Of a stretch of DNA of 6,681 nucleotides, positions 1-5,782 are shown one piece after another; position 1 is the first letter of the stretch; every line of letters starts with the position of its first letter. Below the pieces are notes generated by a model. It was given only the letters and a program-made list of their open reading frames with translations, was not told where the DNA came from and searched no databases. Source of the stretch: an uncultured Collinsella sp. (GTDB taxonomy: Bacteria; Actinomycetota; Coriobacteriia; Coriobacteriales; Coriobacteriaceae); the NCBI GenBank assembly GCA_934621885.1, contig CAKTUH010000022.1, positions 1 through 6,681 of the forward strand, read 5' to 3'. A program made the position numbers and the translations under genes.

Positions 1-74
1 CGGTCCCCGTTTCGATCGACGTCAACAATCCGCCCCCGCACGCAAGCTGCGATATCTACGCCGCCCAGTGGTAG
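1..74 (+). CDS. C-terminal end of an unrecognised protein (5' end outside window)
   Basis: An open frame enters from the left edge (first whole codon at base 3) and gives 23 residues before a TAG stop at 72-74. It ends ...HASCDIYAAQW. Most third positions are G or C (about 19 of 23 by hand count), as expected for a real coding end in this genome. The fragment is too short to assign to a family, and I do not recognise it. It is followed by a 243-base gap, so it is probably not in the same operon as the next gene. The reverse-strand frame over this stretch begins at a TTG and looks like a shadow. Confidence 0.6.
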   Translation, partial: VPVSIDVNNPPPHASCDIYAAQW

Positions 75-106
75 GGCCCGGGGGCGCCGTTCGCCGACAG
101 CATCTC

Positions 107-132
107 CGATTCAGTTGGCAACTGAGGAATCG
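107..132 (+). other. Bulged hairpin downstream of the left-edge gene
   Basis: CGATTC (107-112) pairs with GAATCG (127-132), and AGTT (113-116) pairs with AACT (120-123). The loop is GGC and there is a 3-base bulge, GAG, at 124-126. It begins about 33 bases after the left-edge stop codon. No T tract follows, so it is not a canonical intrinsic terminator. It could be a processing or stability element, or chance. Confidence 0.3.
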
Positions 133-317
133 TAGCCCTTGCAGACACACAATAAAATGACCAGCGCTGTCAAATGATCGCCAAAAGCGGAACAGGGCCT
201 CAAGGCGCCCCAACGCCCTAAACCCTTTCGATTCTTCCGAGTCGTTTCCCTTCCTAAGCGTGAGTTATATCCAACGAGCTGGCAAACGCGACCATACGAT
301 TATCATGGAAGGCAGAT

Positions 318-1829
318 ATGACTTTTTGCCCAAAATGCGGAAATGAGCTACGCCCCGGCCTGCATTTTTGTCCTAAATGCGGCTCAGAGATAGATATCAC
401 CGAGTGCACTCCAGAAACCCGCCGAACCGGTCCCGTCGAGCCCGTCTCCAACAATGCTTCCTCTGGCGAGGCAAACAATATCCCTCCAATCCCCCACAAT
501 TCTACGAACAATGCCGCCGCAGACGAGTTGTCTGACAGTCTGGCAACGGCCGCAGACGCGCTTGGCGGCCTAGCAGCAAAGGCCGGAGCCATCGCGGCCG
601 GCGCTGTGGGCGAGCTCGCCAGTCGCGCAAAAGATGCCCTTGATGACGTAACAGCAAGCGCCGCCGTCAAACAGGAAACGAACTCTACGGCGAATGGTTC
701 TCCGTCCGAATATCGGGATGCCGCCGAGGGCGACGAAGCCTTTGAGTCGCAGCCATCAAAAACAACCCGCAGCAAAGGCACCTCAAATGTTTTTGATTCC
801 ATCGCCCGCAAATCCTCGGCCTCGATATCACAGGCTCAGAAAAAACTCAAGGTAAATCACGCACCCCAACACCCTTGGCGAATCCTTGGAATAGCCGGCA
901 TCGGCATAGCAATAGTTGTCATCTTTACAGTCGCTGCGATCGTACTCGGTGCAAATGACTCAAAGAAAACCAGCGAATCCGTTCAGGATGCCCCGAGCTA
1001 CCCAGTCCATCTTTCCGTAGATTGCAGCGAAAATCTCCTCTTCTCTCGCTATGACCTTGCCATCTACGTTGATTCAGAAAAGGTCGGGACCCTCGATCAT
1101 GGAGCCGAAGATTCATGGGACCTCACGCTCGACAAGGGACAGCACACGCTTAGGGTCCAGAAAGAGGACGACTCAAGCGTCGACGGAAGAAAAACATTCA
1201 AGGTCGACCAGAACGAAAAAGTCATCTGCACCGTATATGCAAAACATGACCAGATTGAAATTAGCCTAAAAGTAAAGGCCTCAACCGATAGTGGCGACAG
1301 CACAGAGGCCCCATCACAGGCAACCGAAAAGAAGAAAGAGAAAAAGAAAGCGGACAGCAAGCCGACCGAAAAGAAGGAGACCGAAGAAGCGGAAACGGAG
1401 GATGCTGACTCTCCCGAGCAAAATGCCGAAGCCGCACAGCTCGCTTCCGAACAAGATACCGTGTTGACAACAGCCAATTGCCCCGATCTTGCGACGCTGC
1501 TTTCCTCCAGCGACATGGACGCAAGCTGGTTTGTATCCAAGTACGCGGGCAAGACTATTGAGTTTGACGGTAATATCGCCTACCTCGCCCCGCACGCTAA
1601 CTACACCACGCGCTGGGATGTTTTGATTAACGCCGGTGACTACGATCCCGACCATGCCCAAGGCCCCGAAATGCAGTACGAAAACGTCAACACCTTTGAT
1701 ATGGGATTTGACGACAGCCTTGATGAGATTCGCACCGGTACAAATGTACATATCAAGGCAAAAGTAAAGGATTACAACGCATCGACGTGCCTGCTTCACC
1801 TGGAACCCGTCTCGATGTCGGCACGCTAA
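318..1829 (+). CDS. Zinc-ribbon, single-pass membrane protein with C-terminal DUF4839-like domain
   Basis: This 503-residue protein opens with a zinc ribbon: C4, C7, C18 and C21 in two CPKCG knuckles. A long disordered linker follows, with a PPIP motif at 56-59 and an alanine-rich, probably amphipathic stretch at about 67-112. One membrane span lies at about 189-212 (LGIAGIGIAIVVIFTVAAIV). The basic residues just before the span suggest that the N-terminus is inside and the rest outside. Residues about 228-320 look like a small beta domain of PEGA-like type. A charged K/E-rich linker (about 335-368) leads to a C-terminal domain at about 387-501 containing GKTIEFDGNIAY, TTRWDVLINAGDY and LLHLEPVS, which I match from memory to DUF4839. 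The ATG start follows GGAAGG (307-312) with a 5-base gap. It is first in a three-gene operon, with the next start 10 bases after its stop. A linker between a cytoplasmic ribbon and an extracytoplasmic domain is inferred; the biochemical role is unknown. Confidence 0.88.
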   Translation: MTFCPKCGNELRPGLHFCPKCGSEIDITECTPETRRTGPVEPVSNNASSGEANNIPPIPHNSTNNAAADELSDSLATAADALGGLAAKAGAIAAGAVGELASRAKDALDDVTASAAVKQETNSTANGSPSEYRDAAEGDEAFESQPSKTTRSKGTSNVFDSIARKSSASISQAQKKLKVNHAPQHPWRILGIAGIGIAIVVIFTVAAIVLGANDSKKTSESVQDAPSYPVHLSVDCSENLLFSRYDLAIYVDSEKVGTLDHGAEDSWDLTLDKGQHTLRVQKEDDSSVDGRKTFKVDQNEKVICTVYAKHDQIEISLKVKASTDSGDSTEAPSQATEKKKEKKKADSKPTEKKETEEAETEDADSPEQNAEAAQLASEQDTVLTTANCPDLATLLSSSDMDASWFVSKYAGKTIEFDGNIAYLAPHANYTTRWDVLINAGDYDPDHAQGPEMQYENVNTFDMGFDDSLDEIRTGTNVHIKAKVKDYNASTCLLHLEPVSMSAR

Positions 1830-1839
1830 GGAGCTGATA

Positions 1840-2613
1840 ATGGCCTACTGCCCAAACTGCGGGACAAAACTCGTTGACGGCGATGTCTTTTGCGGAAACT
1901 GCGGAAAGCGCATCGAAACAGTCGCGGTACCTTGCGAGCCTGTTTCCTCGCAAACGCCTGCAGCACCACAAACCCCTGCTTCACCGCAAACAACCGAAAA
2001 ACCCGCTATGTCCACCGAGAAGAACGCGCCGTCAGCAAAAGAACGGAAAGCAAAATCCGAGATCGTGCGCTGTCCCGCCTGCGGTGAGATAGTCGACAAG
2101 AATGCAGTCATCTGTCCGTCGTGTGGTTACGGGATCCGCGACGTGGCAGACGGCTCGATTGCGCTTCTTTCGCAGAAGCTTGACTTGATCGAGAGCAAAC
2201 GACCTCAAAAACGCAAGAAGGACGAAAAAGACACCATCTCGGCAACCGATGAGCGCAAAATCAGCCTGATTCGCAGCTGGCCCATCCCCAACAATAAAGA
2301 TGACCTTATCGAGTTCGCTGCCATGGCGAGCGGCAACTGCATCGCTTCCCCAAAACTGGGCAACGACCGCATCGCCGCAGAAGATGCACTTGCCGATGCA
2401 TGGCGCTCCAAGTTCGATCAGGCATACGCGAAAGCGGAGCATCTCTTTGGTGACAGCGACGAGTTTGCGTTACTCACGGACCTTAAAGCGGACATCCGAA
2501 AGAGAACGGTTGTCTCTAGGCTTCGTGCGTGGGGTCCATGGATTGCATACGGACTGATCATGGCCGCCCTCTTTGGATTCTTAGGCATTATGTCCGCTTG
2601 TTCAGGGGAGTAA
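1840..2613 (+). CDS. Double zinc-ribbon protein with C-terminal membrane anchor
   Basis: A 257-residue protein with two zinc ribbons: C4/C7/C18/C21 at the N-terminus and C78/C81/C92/C95 (CPACG...CPSCG) after a Pro/Thr/Ala-rich linker. The first ribbon resembles that of the preceding gene. The middle (about 105-215) is charged and probably helical. It includes SWPIPNNKDDLIEF (146-159), a motif I recall from other bacterial zinc-ribbon proteins of unknown function, and an AW..KFDQAYAKAEHLF helix. One hydrophobic span lies at about 231-252, close to the C-terminus, so most of the protein should face the cytoplasm as a tail-anchored protein. The ATG is preceded by AAGGAG (1828-1833), which overlaps the stop codon of gene 1 and suggests translational coupling. 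The next gene starts 3 bases after the stop. Bacillus subtilis YdjG, beside the SPFH gene ydjI, is a plausible functional analogue by architecture only. Exact function unknown. Confidence 0.88.
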   Translation: MAYCPNCGTKLVDGDVFCGNCGKRIETVAVPCEPVSSQTPAAPQTPASPQTTEKPAMSTEKNAPSAKERKAKSEIVRCPACGEIVDKNAVICPSCGYGIRDVADGSIALLSQKLDLIESKRPQKRKKDEKDTISATDERKISLIRSWPIPNNKDDLIEFAAMASGNCIASPKLGNDRIAAEDALADAWRSKFDQAYAKAEHLFGDSDEFALLTDLKADIRKRTVVSRLRAWGPWIAYGLIMAALFGFLGIMSACSGE

Positions 2614-2616
2614 ATC

Positions 2617-3975
2617 ATGGCTAATCGAAATCGCGCCGGCTTGATGGATGAAATCCGCTGCGACGAGAAGGACTATCTCATCTGGAAATGGCGACCCGCA
2701 AACAATGCGCGCCGTGAAAACGCAATCCGCTGGGGATCATCACTCCGCGTGCGCGAGGGCTCTGTTGCCGCTTTCATCTGCCGTCGTAAGGGGCAAGATG
2801 CAATCCAAGAATTCATCGAGGGACCTTTTGATGAGGCGCTCAATACCTCCAATCTGCCCATCATCGCGAGCTTTGTCGCGGCAGCATATGGCGGTGGTAC
2901 ACCGTTTCAGGCCGAGGTTTACTTCATCAATCTTGCCAAGGTTGTTCAATCACGTTTTGCCGTGCGCTACTTCGATGTGTTTGACCAGCGGTTCCCCGAT
3001 TTTGGAGTACCCGTTGCCGTGCGAGGGACCCTTACTTTCCAAATCGCCGATTACCGTGAATTCATCGAGCTCCACCGTCTTGATGAATTCACGCTCGAAG
3101 ACTTTCAAAGCCAAGTTCGCGATGCGGTCTCGCGTAGAGTTAAATCTCTTGTCGCCAATATGCCTTCAAAACTCGGGATTCCTCTTTTACAGCTCGCTGG
3201 CCGCACCGATGACCTATCGGAACTTGCCAATAACGACCTTTCTCCACAACTGCGCAAGGTCTATGGCATAGAGCTCTCGTCTTTAGACATCGCCGCCATC
3301 GACGTGGACGAGGAGAGCGATGGCTACGCTCGGCTCATGGCGGTAACACGCGATGTGACCGAGGCCACCGTCCGAGCCCAAACCGAAGCCAACATCAAGA
3401 ACATCCATGATATGCAGCGCGTTCAAATGGAAAACCTACAGGAACGTCTGCGTATTGAGCGCGAGGAAGGACAATATCGCGTCCACAAGCAGACTCAGAC
3501 TGCCAACTTCCCCGCCTATCAGGTGGAAGCGCAAACCACCGTTGGCGTCGCTGGCGCAGAGGCGCTCGGACATATGGGCGAAAATGGAGCTGCGGGCATC
3601 AGCCTCGGCGGCGGTGGCAACGGCGGCATGGACATGGCCGGGATCGCCGCGGGCATGGCCATAGGCGGTTCCGTCGGCCGGAACATCGCCGGCGCGATGG
3701 ACAACATGATGGGCAACACTCCGGCGGGAATCTCTGGCTCCCCCGTTCCCCCGCCCATTCCGCGGCAAGATCGTTTCCACGTTGCTGTCAACGGCGCGGC
3801 AACCGGACCGTTCGACCTCATCACGCTGGGTTCCATGATTGCCTCAAAATCGTTTGCTCCAGAATCTCTCGTTTGGCAAGAAGGCATGGCAAACTGGATG
3901 CCCGCAAAAACCGTTCCCGCGATTGCGGCACTCTTCAATAACGGCCCCACCCCACCGCCGATTCCAGTTGATTAA
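2617..3975 (+). CDS. SPFH/Band-7 'virion core protein-like' (YdjI type) protein with C-terminal GYF_2 domain
   Basis: A 452-residue protein. Residues about 8-235 match the SPFH family typified by B. subtilis YdjI: KDYLIWKW, GSSLRVREGSVAAF, NLPIIASFVAAAYGGG and PFQAEVYFI are typical blocks. Residues about 236-290 are rich in E/Q/R and probably form a coiled coil. Residues about 307-372 are glycine/methionine-rich (GGGGNGGMDMAG, GMAIGGSVG). The C-terminus (about 387-440) fits GYF_2 (DUF4339): FHVAVNG, GPFD, LVWQEGMANWMPA. The motif PPPIP occurs on both sides of it (378-382 and 446-450). There is no obvious N-terminal membrane span, so membrane association would be peripheral or through partners, probably the two upstream membrane proteins. 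The ATG follows AGGGGAG (2604-2610), which sits inside the last codons of gene 2. SPFH proteins form oligomeric scaffolds on membranes; YdjI is reported to link PspA to the membrane. No PspA is encoded here. Family assignment is firm; role is inferred. Confidence 0.92.
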   Translation: MANRNRAGLMDEIRCDEKDYLIWKWRPANNARRENAIRWGSSLRVREGSVAAFICRRKGQDAIQEFIEGPFDEALNTSNLPIIASFVAAAYGGGTPFQAEVYFINLAKVVQSRFAVRYFDVFDQRFPDFGVPVAVRGTLTFQIADYREFIELHRLDEFTLEDFQSQVRDAVSRRVKSLVANMPSKLGIPLLQLAGRTDDLSELANNDLSPQLRKVYGIELSSLDIAAIDVDEESDGYARLMAVTRDVTEATVRAQTEANIKNIHDMQRVQMENLQERLRIEREEGQYRVHKQTQTANFPAYQVEAQTTVGVAGAEALGHMGENGAAGISLGGGGNGGMDMAGIAAGMAIGGSVGRNIAGAMDNMMGNTPAGISGSPVPPPIPRQDRFHVAVNGAATGPFDLITLGSMIASKSFAPESLVWQEGMANWMPAKTVPAIAALFNNGPTPPPIPVD

Positions 3976-3981
3976 GTTGCT

Positions 3982-4011
3982 GCGCGACGCTTGCTGCCAA
4001 GCGCATCGCGC
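3982..4011 (+). other. Hairpin just after the SPFH gene stop codon
   Basis: GCGCGACGCTTG (3982-3993) pairs with CAAGCG (3998-4003) and TCGCGC (4006-4011), giving 12 base pairs with a 2-base bulge (CA, 4004-4005) and a CTGC loop. It starts 6 bases after the stop codon and has no T tract. It would sit in the 3' untranslated region ahead of the terminator and might protect the transcript from exonucleases. Confidence 0.45.
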
Positions 4012-4031
4012 GCCCACTTCCCCTCAAACGC

Positions 4032-4074
4032 AAACGGGATCCGTCGACTTCAAGTGACGGATCCCGTTTTGTTT
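4032..4074 (+). terminator. Intrinsic terminator of the zinc-ribbon/SPFH operon
   Basis: AAACGGGATCCGTC (4032-4045) pairs perfectly over 14 bases with GACGGATCCCGTTT (4056-4069). The 10-base loop can fold further (ACT/AGT). A TTTTGTTT run follows at 4067-4074. It lies between convergent genes, about 57 bases after the SPFH stop and about 50 bases from the dedA stop. Read from the other strand, the run after the stem is GTTTGCGTTTG, a weaker tail, so it may also serve dedA. Confidence 0.9.
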
Positions 4075-4122
4075 CGAGCTATGTAGCGCAACTGTTACCG
4101 TGTAGGTTTTCACGCACGGATA

Positions 4123-4773
4123 CTATGCGGCGTTCTTCTTCCCGAGCTTGGACTTGACCAGACCGACCACGGTCGGGATGATCGACACGGCGACGATGCC
4201 GATGATCAGCAGCTCAAAGTGCTCCTGTACAAAGGGGATGCCACCAAAGAAGTAGCCCAGCAGCGTAAAGACCGTCGACCAGGTAATGCCACCCAGCACG
4301 TTAAAGATGACAAAGTTGCGCCAGTGCATGCCGCCCATGCCGGCGATAAAGGGCACGAAGGTGCGGATGAACGGGAAGAAGCGGCCGAGGAAGATGGCCA
4401 GGTGGCCCCACTTGTCCAAGAAGTCCTCGGACTTTTTGATGCGCTCGGGCGTCATGGCCTTCACCTTGCCCGAGGCGATGATCTTGCGGCCAAAGAAGTG
4501 GCCGATCATAAAGTTGCACTGGTCGCCCAGGATAGCAGCGGCCCACGCAGTGGCCAAAAGCGCCACGATGTTAAAGCCACCGTTGTGGGCGAAGAAGCCC
4601 GAGGCGAACAGCAGCGAGTCGCCGGGAAGGAACGGGAAGAACACCACGCCCGTCTCGATAAAGATGATCAGGAACACGCAGCCGTAGGCCATAAGCGGAC
4701 CGGCGGCAATCCAGCTGGCGATCGCGGTGCGCGGATCCTTGAGCAACTCGGCGATAAAATTGATGAAACCCAT
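4123..4773 (-). CDS. DedA family integral membrane protein (SNARE-associated/VTT domain)
   Basis: A 216-residue multi-span membrane protein of the DedA family. Members work at the cytoplasmic membrane; some are shown or proposed to flip lipids such as undecaprenyl phosphate, and others act in proton-coupled membrane homeostasis. Family landmarks are present: IETGVVFFPFLPGDSLLF (39-56), GDQCNFMIGHFFGR (84-97) and GRFFPFIRTFVPFIAG (130-145). E40, D52, R131 and R137 fit the positions reported as essential in E. coli YqjA (E39, D51, R130, R136, from memory). Length is typical. I chose the ATG at 4773 because GAGAGG lies 9 bases upstream (4783-4788). A longer in-frame TTG at 4812 lacks a ribosome site and falls where transcription from the candidate promoter would start. 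The gene is divergent from cysE and convergent with the upstream operon. The exact substrate cannot be told from sequence. Confidence 0.95.
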   Translation of the reverse strand: MGFINFIAELLKDPRTAIASWIAAGPLMAYGCVFLIIFIETGVVFFPFLPGDSLLFASGFFAHNGGFNIVALLATAWAAAILGDQCNFMIGHFFGRKIIASGKVKAMTPERIKKSEDFLDKWGHLAIFLGRFFPFIRTFVPFIAGMGGMHWRNFVIFNVLGGITWSTVFTLLGYFFGGIPFVQEHFELLIIGIVAVSIIPTVVGLVKSKLGKKNAA

Positions 4774-4782
4774 GAAGTAAAA

Positions 4783-4788
4783 CCTCTC
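4783..4788 (-). promoter_or_regulatory. Ribosome binding site fixing the dedA start
   Basis: Reads GAGAGG on the minus strand, 9 bases before the ATG at 4773. It favours this start over the in-frame TTG 39 bases upstream, which has no comparable purine run before it. Confidence 0.65.
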
Positions 4789-4819
4789 AGTTGCGGGCGC
4801 GGACACGTCCAAGTTGACC

Positions 4820-4850
4820 AGTATACGGTTGCAGCGCGGGTGCGGGCCAA
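4820..4850 (-). promoter_or_regulatory. Candidate promoter for dedA
   Basis: On the minus strand, TATACT (4820-4825) is a good -10 box. TTGGCC (4845-4850) is a 4-of-6 match to the -35 consensus with a 19-base spacer, which is longer than ideal. It would start transcription near 4813 and give a leader of about 40 bases before the chosen ATG. Confidence 0.4.
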
Positions 4851-4893
4851 ACCCCTCAAAAGTCTTACTTCATTACCAGCAAGTTTGCATAAC

Positions 4894-4905
4894 TGACACC
4901 TGTCA
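4894..4905. promoter_or_regulatory. Inverted repeat TGACA-CC-TGTCA in the dedA-cysE divergent region
   Basis: Perfect 5-base arms around a 2-base centre, 45 bases upstream of the cysE -10 box and about 70 bases from the dedA -10 box. The position suits a shared regulator site, but short arms like these also arise by chance. No regulator is identified. Confidence 0.25.
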
Positions 4906-4928
4906 TGTAAAGCAAAGCAAGATTGCCC

Positions 4929-4956
4929 TTCCTAATCCCTAGCGAATCGCTATACT
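4929..4956 (+). promoter_or_regulatory. Candidate cysE promoter with a palindrome overlapping the -10 box
   Basis: TATACT at 4951-4956 is a 5-of-6 -10 hexamer. The -35 is poor: TTCCTA at 4929-4934 with a 16-base spacer is the best I find, so an activator or a weak promoter is possible. The 13-base palindrome TAGCGA-A-TCGCTA (4940-4952) runs into the -10 box, a position where a bound repressor would block RNA polymerase. The leader would be about 35 bases, too short for a T-box or riboswitch. Confidence 0.5.
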
Positions 4957-4982
4957 TTATTGAATTGCATTGTCGCGGCGCT

Positions 4983-4991
4983 AAGGGAGGG
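4983..4991 (+). promoter_or_regulatory. Ribosome binding site fixing the cysE GTG start
   Basis: AAGGGAGGG, with a GGAGG core at 4986-4990, lies 6-7 bases before GTG at 4998. This very strong site decides for the GTG start over an upstream in-frame TTG at 4923, which would lie ahead of the -10 box. Confidence 0.85.
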
Positions 4992-4997
4992 CGGCCG

Positions 4998-5702
4998 GTG
5001 AGCTTTATCAATACCATTCGCGAGGACATCAAGACCGTCCAGGCGCAGGACCCCGCTGCGCAAAACGGCCTGGTCATCTTCTTGTCTTACCCCGGCCTGC
5101 ACGCCAAGTGGAACCATGTGCCCGAGCACTGGCTCTGGGAGCACGGCCATCGCTCACTCGCCCGTGTGCTCTCGCAACTCACCCGCCATATCACCGGCGT
5201 CGAGATTCACCCCGCCGCGCAAATCGGCAAGCACTTCTTTATCGACCATGCCATGGGGGTCGTCATTGGCGAAACCACCATCGTGGGCGACAACTGCGTG
5301 CTCTACCAGGGCGTCACGCTCGGCGGCACCGGCAACGAGACTGGCAAGCGCCACCCCACCCTGGGCAACAACGTCACCGTGGGCACGGGCGCCAAAGTGC
5401 TCGGCAACATCCGCATTGGCAACAACGTCAAGATCGGCGGCAACTCGGTCGTCGTCAAGGACGTGCCCGATAACTGCACCGTCGTGGGCGTGCCCGGGCG
5501 CATCATCAAGCGCAATGGCTGCCGCGTGTTCGAGGAGAGCTTCGACGCCAAACAGCATCGCGAGTACATGCCCGACGACGCTGCCGAGCAGAGTGCCCTT
5601 AACCGTCAGGGCATCACCGAGAACGCTCGTCGCGTCAAGGAACTCGAGCAGGAGGTGGCCGAGCTCAAGGCCCTCGTCGCCAAACTCGTGGACGAGCGCT
5701 AG
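4998..5702 (+). CDS. cysE: Serine O-acetyltransferase
   Basis: A 234-residue enzyme that transfers acetyl from acetyl-CoA to L-serine, giving O-acetylserine, the precursor that cysteine synthase turns into cysteine; cytoplasmic. The N-terminal helical part is short (about 1-65), as in Gram-positive CysE/EpsC forms, against 273 residues in E. coli. The left-handed beta-helix follows with hexapeptide repeats from about 66 to 170. Key residues are EIHPAAQIG (69-77), D83-H84 in [15 protein letters not shown] (105-112), H119 in KRHPTLG, and VVGVPGRII (162-170). H84 and H119 correspond to E. coli H158 and H193 (from memory). The C-terminus adds a predicted coiled coil (about 205-232, [16 protein letters not shown]). 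The GTG start is set by AAGGGAGGG. Third positions are strongly GC (33 of the first 40 codons). No cysK is in the window. Feedback inhibition by cysteine is usual for the family but not provable here. Confidence 0.95.
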   Translation: MSFINTIREDIKTVQAQDPAAQNGLVIFLSYPGLHAKWNHVPEHWLWEHGHRSLARVLSQLTRHITGVEIHPAAQIGKHFFIDHAMGVVIGETTIVGDNCVLYQGVTLGGTGNETGKRHPTLGNNVTVGTGAKVLGNIRIGNNVKIGGNSVVVKDVPDNCTVVGVPGRIIKRNGCRVFEESFDAKQHREYMPDDAAEQSALNRQGITENARRVKELEQEVAELKALVAKLVDER

Positions 5703-5740
5703 GACCGCAGGCAACAGCCACAGCATAAACGCCAACACAA

Positions 5741-5780
5741 AAGGCGCGCCAGGGAATCCATCCCCGGCGCGCCTTCTTTT
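5741..5780 (+). terminator. Intrinsic terminator after cysE, probably bidirectional
   Basis: AAGGCGCGCC (5741-5750) pairs with GGCGCGCCTT (5766-5775). After one A/C mismatch, GGG (5752-5754) pairs with CCC (5762-5764), leaving a 7-base loop. The tail is TTCTTTT. On the minus strand the tail reads TTTTGTGTT, so it can also end the convergent ABC transporter transcript. Confidence 0.88.
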
Positions 5781-5782
5781 CG

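Noticed and set aside
139..158. TTGCAG and TAAAAT as a promoter for the zinc-ribbon/SPFH operon
   Set aside because: TAAAAT (153-158) is a fair -10 box, but TTGCAG is only 8 bases upstream, and no good -35 lies 16-18 bases away. The operon promoter is left unassigned.
22..213. 63-residue minus-strand open frame at the left edge
   Set aside because: Starts at a TTG without a ribosome site and lies over the coding end at 1-74; composition is arginine/proline-rich shadow-like sequence.
254..811. 185-residue minus-strand open frame
   Set aside because: Fully antisense to the zinc-ribbon gene, low-complexity Ala/Ser-rich, no recognisable domain.
4032..4069. GGATCC and GTCGAC sites suggesting a cloning scar
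   Set aside because: Both lie within a natural terminator stem and loop whose complementarity explains them; no vector-like sequence adjoins.
4774..4812. N-terminal extension of dedA from a TTG at 4812
   Set aside because: No ribosome site, lies at the predicted transcription start, and adds 13 residues not typical for the family.
4219..4896. 225-residue plus-strand open frame
   Set aside because: Antisense to dedA; charged, compositionally skewed translation with no domain, while dedA on the other strand has clear family motifs.
4923..4997. N-terminal extension of cysE from a TTG at 4923
   Set aside because: It would begin upstream of the cysE -10 box and runs through the strong ribosome site that serves the GTG at 4998.
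5154..5738. 194-residue minus-strand open frame
   Set aside because: Antisense to cysE; a shadow frame produced by strong third-position GC bias, with repetitive Val/Ala/Asp composition.
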